A stretch of DNA of 64,000 bases from DATCHW01 sp036508135 (GTDB lineage Bacteria; Bacteroidota; Ignavibacteria; Tepidaquicellales; Tepidaquicellaceae). Positions 60,139-64,000 of this stretch are shown piece by piece; position 1 is the first letter of the stretch, and every line of letters begins with the position of its first letter. A program made the translations under genes and the position numbers. A model generated the notes under the pieces. That model had not been told where the DNA came from, ran no database searches, and was given only the letters and a program-made list of their open reading frames with translations. The stretch is taken from the NCBI GenBank assembly GCA_036508135.1, contig DATCHW010000221.1:62001-126000 (forward strand), in the 5' to 3' direction.

Positions 60139-61503
60139 TTATTTCTCCAAATTATTATCGTCTTCTCCGGCTCTATCGAGTAAATTTTGTGGAATCTGCT
60201 TTGATGCATTCGCACCGAGTCTTTTGATATTTTCGATTCGTTTGATAATATTACCGCTGCCATCCGAAAGTTTCTTCATAGCTTCACCGTAAGTCTCTTT
60301 TGCCGTGTCCATTTGTTTCCCTACTCTCACTAAGTCATCTATGAAACCAACAAACTTATCATAAAGTGCCCCGCTTTGCTTGGCAATTTCAAGTGCATTT
60401 TTATTTTGGCTGTCCTGCTTCCAGATATTCGCAATCGTTCTAAGCGTTGCAAGCAAAGTAGCCGGAGTAGTGAGAACAATATTTTTATCAAATGCCTCAT
60501 TCCATATCCCTAGTTCATTTTGAGCAGCAAGAGAAAAAGCAGGCTCAATAGGTATGAACATAATTACAAAATCAAGACTCGTTAAGTCATATAAAGTCTG
60601 ATATTTTTTTATACTTAATTCTTTAATATGATTTTTAACCGAATCTATATGCTTTTTAAGAGAAATAATCCTTTCCTCATCTGTATCCGCAGAGCAGTAG
60701 GCTTCATAATGTTTCAGAGAAACTTTAGAATCTATTATTAAATGTCTTTCTTCGGGAAGGTGGATTAATACGTCGGGTTTTTGTCTCGAACCATCTTCGT
60801 TTGTGTGGGATTGCTGGGTTACATATTGTACACCTTTTTGCAAACCGCTTTTTTCAAGTATGTTTTCGAGTATGAATTCACCCCAGTTGCCCTGCAACTT
60901 GGAGTCTCCTTTCAGCGCTTTGGTGAGATTGTTTGCATCTTCTGTCATTTTCTGGTTTAGTTCGTACAACTTTTTAATCTCAGTCGAGAGTTTAGTTCTT
61001 TGTTCCGTTTCGCTTATATGTGTGCTGTTAACCTGAATTTCAAAATCTTTGATCTTTTCCTGGAGAGGTTTTAAGATATCAATTAAATTATCTTTGTTCT
61101 GGTTTGTGAACTTCGTACTTTTATCTTCAAAAATTCTGTTTGCAAGATTCTCAAATTCTTTTGTGAATTTTTCATTTAAGTTTTCTAATTCTGCCTTCTG
61201 CTCTTCGAGTTTTTGTACAAGATTTTTATTCTCCGTCTCGAGTCTTGCTGCGTCACTGCTGATTTTATTTATCAATTCGTTTTTTTCCTTCAAATCTTTT
61301 TCGTTTCCGTTTGCCCGCTCTGTAAGTATGAAATTCCGTTCGACGGCTTTTGTTTTATCCTCCCGGAGAGAATTAATTTCTTTATTTAAAGTTTCTGCTT
61401 CATCTTTAGATAATCCTTTTTCAGAATTAAATTTATACTTCGCTGTTAAATATGCCGCTATAGCACCTGTCAAAATTCCTATGACTAAAAAAATTATATC
61501 CAT
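60139..61503 (-). CDS. rmuC: DNA recombination protein RmuC
   Basis: A 454-residue protein with an N-terminal membrane anchor (residues 3-20), a long coiled coil (~30-210) and a PD-(D/E)XK nuclease-like domain (~215-400). The domain carries QGNWGEFILENILEKSGL, RQKPDVLIHLPEERHLIIDSKV and the DFVIMFIPIEPAF segment. RmuC limits DNA inversion between repeats, by an unsettled mechanism. Start ATG with the helix immediately after. It is the first gene of the rmuC-arfB-pgeF run. Confidence 0.94.
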   Translation of the reverse strand: MDIIFLVIGILTGAIAAYLTAKYKFNSEKGLSKDEAETLNKEINSLREDKTKAVERNFILTERANGNEKDLKEKNELINKISSDAARLETENKNLVQKLEEQKAELENLNEKFTKEFENLANRIFEDKSTKFTNQNKDNLIDILKPLQEKIKDFEIQVNSTHISETEQRTKLSTEIKKLYELNQKMTEDANNLTKALKGDSKLQGNWGEFILENILEKSGLQKGVQYVTQQSHTNEDGSRQKPDVLIHLPEERHLIIDSKVSLKHYEAYCSADTDEERIISLKKHIDSVKNHIKELSIKKYQTLYDLTSLDFVIMFIPIEPAFSLAAQNELGIWNEAFDKNIVLTTPATLLATLRTIANIWKQDSQNKNALEIAKQSGALYDKFVGFIDDLVRVGKQMDTAKETYGEAMKKLSDGSGNIIKRIENIKRLGANASKQIPQNLLDRAGEDDNNLEK

Positions 61504-61709
61504 GTAAAATTTTTATTATGATTTTTTAAAAATATGAATTTGATCATTAAATAAATACGGTAGAAATATTCTCATATTTTAGTAAATTTTTCTTTTATTT
61601 AATGGTAATAAAAAAATCATTCATTTTTCTAATTATTTAATATAGATTTAATATGATATAAAGTTTTAAAGTATTTTTAAATGTCAATTAAATTTAAATA
61701 AGTCCTCCT

Positions 61710-64000
61710 ATGAAGAAAATATTATTTACCATATTGTTTGCTCTTTTATTTCTTCCCGACTTTTCATCTTCACAGGTTGTTAATTACAACATTACTATGA
61801 CACCTGCATATTATGACAGCCTTTATCTAAGAGATCCTTATGTTGCTGCTTATTTGCCCTGTATCTTTGAATATCTCGGTACTTACTGGAATGACGCAAC
61901 AATCAGATTCAAAGGTTCAACAACCAGATATTATCCCAAAAAAGGATTCAGACTTAAATTTGCAGCTGCAAATCTCTTTCAGGGTTGGAAAACCTTCAAC
62001 CTTAATCCTATATTTACGGATAAATCTTTTATTCGCGAAAAATTATGCTGGGACATATTCAAAAGACTTAACTCCCTTGCACCTGACCCGCTTTATTATG
62101 TTTCTCTGAAAATGAATAATCTGCCTAAAGGCGTTTATCTCTGGATTGAAAATATTGATAAATACTTTTATTCCATGCGGGGTATACCTTCAGGTCCAAC
62201 GTGGGAGGCAAACGGAGATTATTCTATGGCAGACCTGACTATCCAGCCATTGAACCTCCTTAAACTATATTATACTAAGCAAATCGGAGATACAAATTAC
62301 TACACCGATTTGCAAAATATGATTATTGAGTTGAATAATACATCCGAAACAAATTTTCCTTCCTGGCTGAATAATACTTTCGACGTTAATTCCGTATATA
62401 ACTGGCTTGCAGTTAACAATGTGGTAGCTATGGGTGATACTTATAATTCGAATTATTACCTCTATCGCGATACAACCAAAACCAATCAGCAGTGGTATAT
62501 TATTCCCTGGGATTATGATTTGTCATTTGGTCGTGACGGTGACCCTGCTATCGCTTATCCCGGAGAACTCCTCAATAACGGCTTCGCATACCAGTTCGAA
62601 CCTTTCGCAGGTCCGAATAATGTATTAAAGGATAGAGTAATAAACAATACAACTACGAGTGTTATATTAAAACAAAAAGTAAAATACATTCTTGACTCGA
62701 TTCTAACCGAACAAAAATATTTTCCAAAAATTGACAGTTTGAAAAATATTTTGAATAATGAAGTCGCAAATGACCCGCTGAAATGGGGGACTTTTCAGGA
62801 ATTCAATGAACACACAGATGCAACAAAATATTTTATTACTGCCCGGAAAAATTTTCTCTATAATACATATATAAATCAACCTTCCGGGGAATACGAAATT
62901 GTTACTATTCATCCGACACAGATTAACGTTCCCTATAGATTTGTTGATTATGACGGAGGACAGATTGGCTCAATGACTTTTTATAATTATTCTGGTCTCG
63001 ATAGTATAACAATGAGAGAATATCCTCATTCTATGAACTCTAATATTCCGAATTCAGGCTTGAACAGGTATATCAACCGTTATTATAAATTCACTCTTTA
63101 TCCATCTACAGCCACATTTAACGCTAAAGTCCAGCTCGAATATGAAGATTATAATTCAAATAATACAGAAGTGAAAAGTGGTGTTCAGGATGAAAGAATG
63201 CTGAAATCATATTGCTGGAACGGAAGTACTTGGAACGCTCTTCAGCAAACATCAATGAATCCATATTCCAATACAATTAATATTGATAACTTCAATCAAA
63301 CTTATTGTAACACAAGCAGTGCAGTTGCTTTTTATATTCCAACCGGATACCCTTCCCAGTTTTGGTTCAGGATACCAAATGCAAACTGGCAGAGATTATA
63401 TGATGTAAAGTTCTCAGATGCTAATACCGGATTTATGGTAGGCGAGCAGACAACTATTTTAAAAACAACAAACGCAGGACTCAACTGGGTCAGCTCAACA
63501 ATCGGAAATAATTTTTATCTGTATAAACTTGCAATAACTGGCAGTACTTTATATGCAGCAGGTGATGCTGGTATTGTATTCAAGAGTGCAAATCTCGGGA
63601 CAAACTGGACAATGCTGCAGACAGGTGTATCAAGAAAACTTAATTCCATTTATTTCATCAGTGCTAATGAAGGATGGGCAGTAGGTGAAAAGGGATGTGT
63701 AGTTCGTACTACTAATGGAGGTACATCTTGGACTATTTCGGCAATTGATACCACTGTCACTCTTAATGCACTCGAAGTATTCGGAACTTCTGAACTTGTC
63801 ACCGCAGGAAGCAGCGGCAAAGTGTATAAAAGTATAAATTCAGGTGCTAACTGGACCCTCGTGAATTCCGGAACGGTAAATAATATCTTTGGACTAAAGA
63901 AATCAGGTACATCATTTCTTGTTCTTGCAGGTGACCAGAATCTTGTAATGTATTCTAATGATAAAGGGCAAACCTGGAATAATATCAGCGTTCCTAATCC
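61710..64000 (+). CDS. Exported CotH-kinase-domain protein with YCF48-like repeats (3' end outside window)
   Basis: The reading frame is open from ATG 61710 to the window edge (763 codons, no stop found). A signal peptide (residues ~1-24) precedes a CotH kinase domain: RFKGSTTRYYPKKGFRLKF (Lys-containing ATP loop), REKLCWDIF, GVYLWIENID and the metal-binding WDYDLSFGRD near residue 270. Roughly residues 560-763 are YCF48/BNR repeats with TTNAGLNWV, SANLGTNWT, TTNGGTSWT and SINSGANWT turns. CotH proteins are atypical secreted protein kinases known from spore coat formation. The C-terminus, probably a T9SS signal as in the other four proteins, is beyond the window. Confidence 0.88.
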   Translation, partial: MKKILFTILFALLFLPDFSSSQVVNYNITMTPAYYDSLYLRDPYVAAYLPCIFEYLGTYWNDATIRFKGSTTRYYPKKGFRLKFAAANLFQGWKTFNLNPIFTDKSFIREKLCWDIFKRLNSLAPDPLYYVSLKMNNLPKGVYLWIENIDKYFYSMRGIPSGPTWEANGDYSMADLTIQPLNLLKLYYTKQIGDTNYYTDLQNMIIELNNTSETNFPSWLNNTFDVNSVYNWLAVNNVVAMGDTYNSNYYLYRDTTKTNQQWYIIPWDYDLSFGRDGDPAIAYPGELLNNGFAYQFEPFAGPNNVLKDRVINNTTTSVILKQKVKYILDSILTEQKYFPKIDSLKNILNNEVANDPLKWGTFQEFNEHTDATKYFITARKNFLYNTYINQPSGEYEIVTIHPTQINVPYRFVDYDGGQIGSMTFYNYSGLDSITMREYPHSMNSNIPNSGLNRYINRYYKFTLYPSTATFNAKVQLEYEDYNSNNTEVKSGVQDERMLKSYCWNGSTWNALQQTSMNPYSNTINIDNFNQTYCNTSSAVAFYIPTGYPSQFWFRIPNANWQRLYDVKFSDANTGFMVGEQTTILKTTNAGLNWVSSTIGNNFYLYKLAITGSTLYAAGDAGIVFKSANLGTNWTMLQTGVSRKLNSIYFISANEGWAVGEKGCVVRTTNGGTSWTISAIDTTVTLNALEVFGTSELVTAGSSGKVYKSINSGANWTLVNSGTVNNIFGLKKSGTSFLVLAGDQNLVMYSNDKGQTWNNISVPN

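Noticed and set aside
59796..60227. A 143-codon plus-strand frame over arfB and rmuC
   Set aside because: Antisense shadow; the GGQ protein on the other strand is unmistakable.
61049..61507. A 152-codon plus-strand frame over the rmuC coiled coil
   Set aside because: The Phe/Ser-rich sequence is the typical antisense of Lys/Glu coiled-coil codons; rmuC is clearly coding.
1..64000. tRNA, rRNA, tmRNA and CRISPR arrays
   Set aside because: The intergenic spacers I read show no T-loop GGTTCGAAT-type arms, no rRNA blocks and no regularly spaced repeats. The palindromes at 44.4-44.9 kb are only three irregular units.

Overview
The window is AT-rich (roughly one third G+C by eye), gene-dense on both strands, and looks like a chromosomal segment of a member of the Ignavibacteria/Chlorobiota part of the Bacteroidota (FCB) supergroup. 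The main evidence is four exported proteins ending in the type IX secretion (T9SS) C-terminal signal of the LSQNYPNPFNPTT...KKMMLIK type. Support comes from SPOR/RlpA envelope proteins, lipoproteins with FFSC-type lipoboxes, frequent TTG starts and mostly weak ribosome-binding sites. Most genes are housekeeping. I saw no phage, IS element, CRISPR array, rRNA or tRNA.

Layout. 1-3.8 kb: a Cys/Gly-rich protein tail, a Cof-type HAD phosphatase, bifunctional FtcD and a putative lipoprotein. 3.8-5.4 kb: a 511-base spacer that folds into a riboswitch-like leader before an RlpA/SPOR protein. 5.4-10.4 kb (minus): an acyl-modification cassette (three SGNH proteins, a lipoprotein esterase, an MBOAT acyltransferase). 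10.4-18.7 kb: AlbA_2 protein, RuvX, HU-like protein, PgsA, NifS-type desulfurase (plus), PssA, Psd, PurC, ribosomal protein S1, Cmk. 18.9-29.2 kb (plus): enolase, QueA, a giant 2-hydroxyacyl-CoA dehydratase activase, IspD, a glycosylasparaginase and an amidohydrolase-like protein lacking expected metal ligands. 29.4-41.2 kb: a T9SS surface block (subtilase, pgk, two YCF48-repeat proteins, one adhesin-like protein) with repeats and a gene remnant. 41.4-44.4 kb (plus): a small exported protein, LytR_C protein, RsfS, PdxA, FtsE-like ATPase. 44.4-61.5 kb: a repeat-flanked GIY-YIG nuclease, TPR protein, PQQ-propeller lipoprotein, CHAD, OsmC, cupin, PrmA, FolD, two SPOR lipoproteins, HAD, GpmA, redoxin, unknown protein, CdsA, CPBP protease, M50 protease, MFS exporter, PgeF, ArfB, RmuC. 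61.7-64.0 kb: a CotH-kinase/YCF48 protein running off the end.

How genes work together. CdsA, PgsA, PssA and Psd supply most of the route from phosphatidate to phosphatidylglycerol phosphate and phosphatidylethanolamine. Pgk, GpmA and Eno are three consecutive lower-glycolysis enzymes, scattered rather than clustered. RlpA, two SPOR lipoproteins, LytR_C, FtsE and PgeF point to peptidoglycan and division. The MBOAT/SGNH/esterase cassette probably decorates an extracytoplasmic glycan with acyl groups. RsfS, S1, PrmA, ArfB and QueA belong to translation.

Most noteworthy observations: the structured leader at 4089-4229 with two mutually exclusive pairings; a 341-bp direct repeat of about 98% identity carrying the T9SS C-terminal signal plus terminator, whose second copy abuts a truncated gene remnant; the GIY-YIG gene bracketed by inverted palindromes; the metal-ligand-deficient amidohydrolase homologue; and the CotH kinase fused to YCF48 repeats. 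No function was verified by database search.
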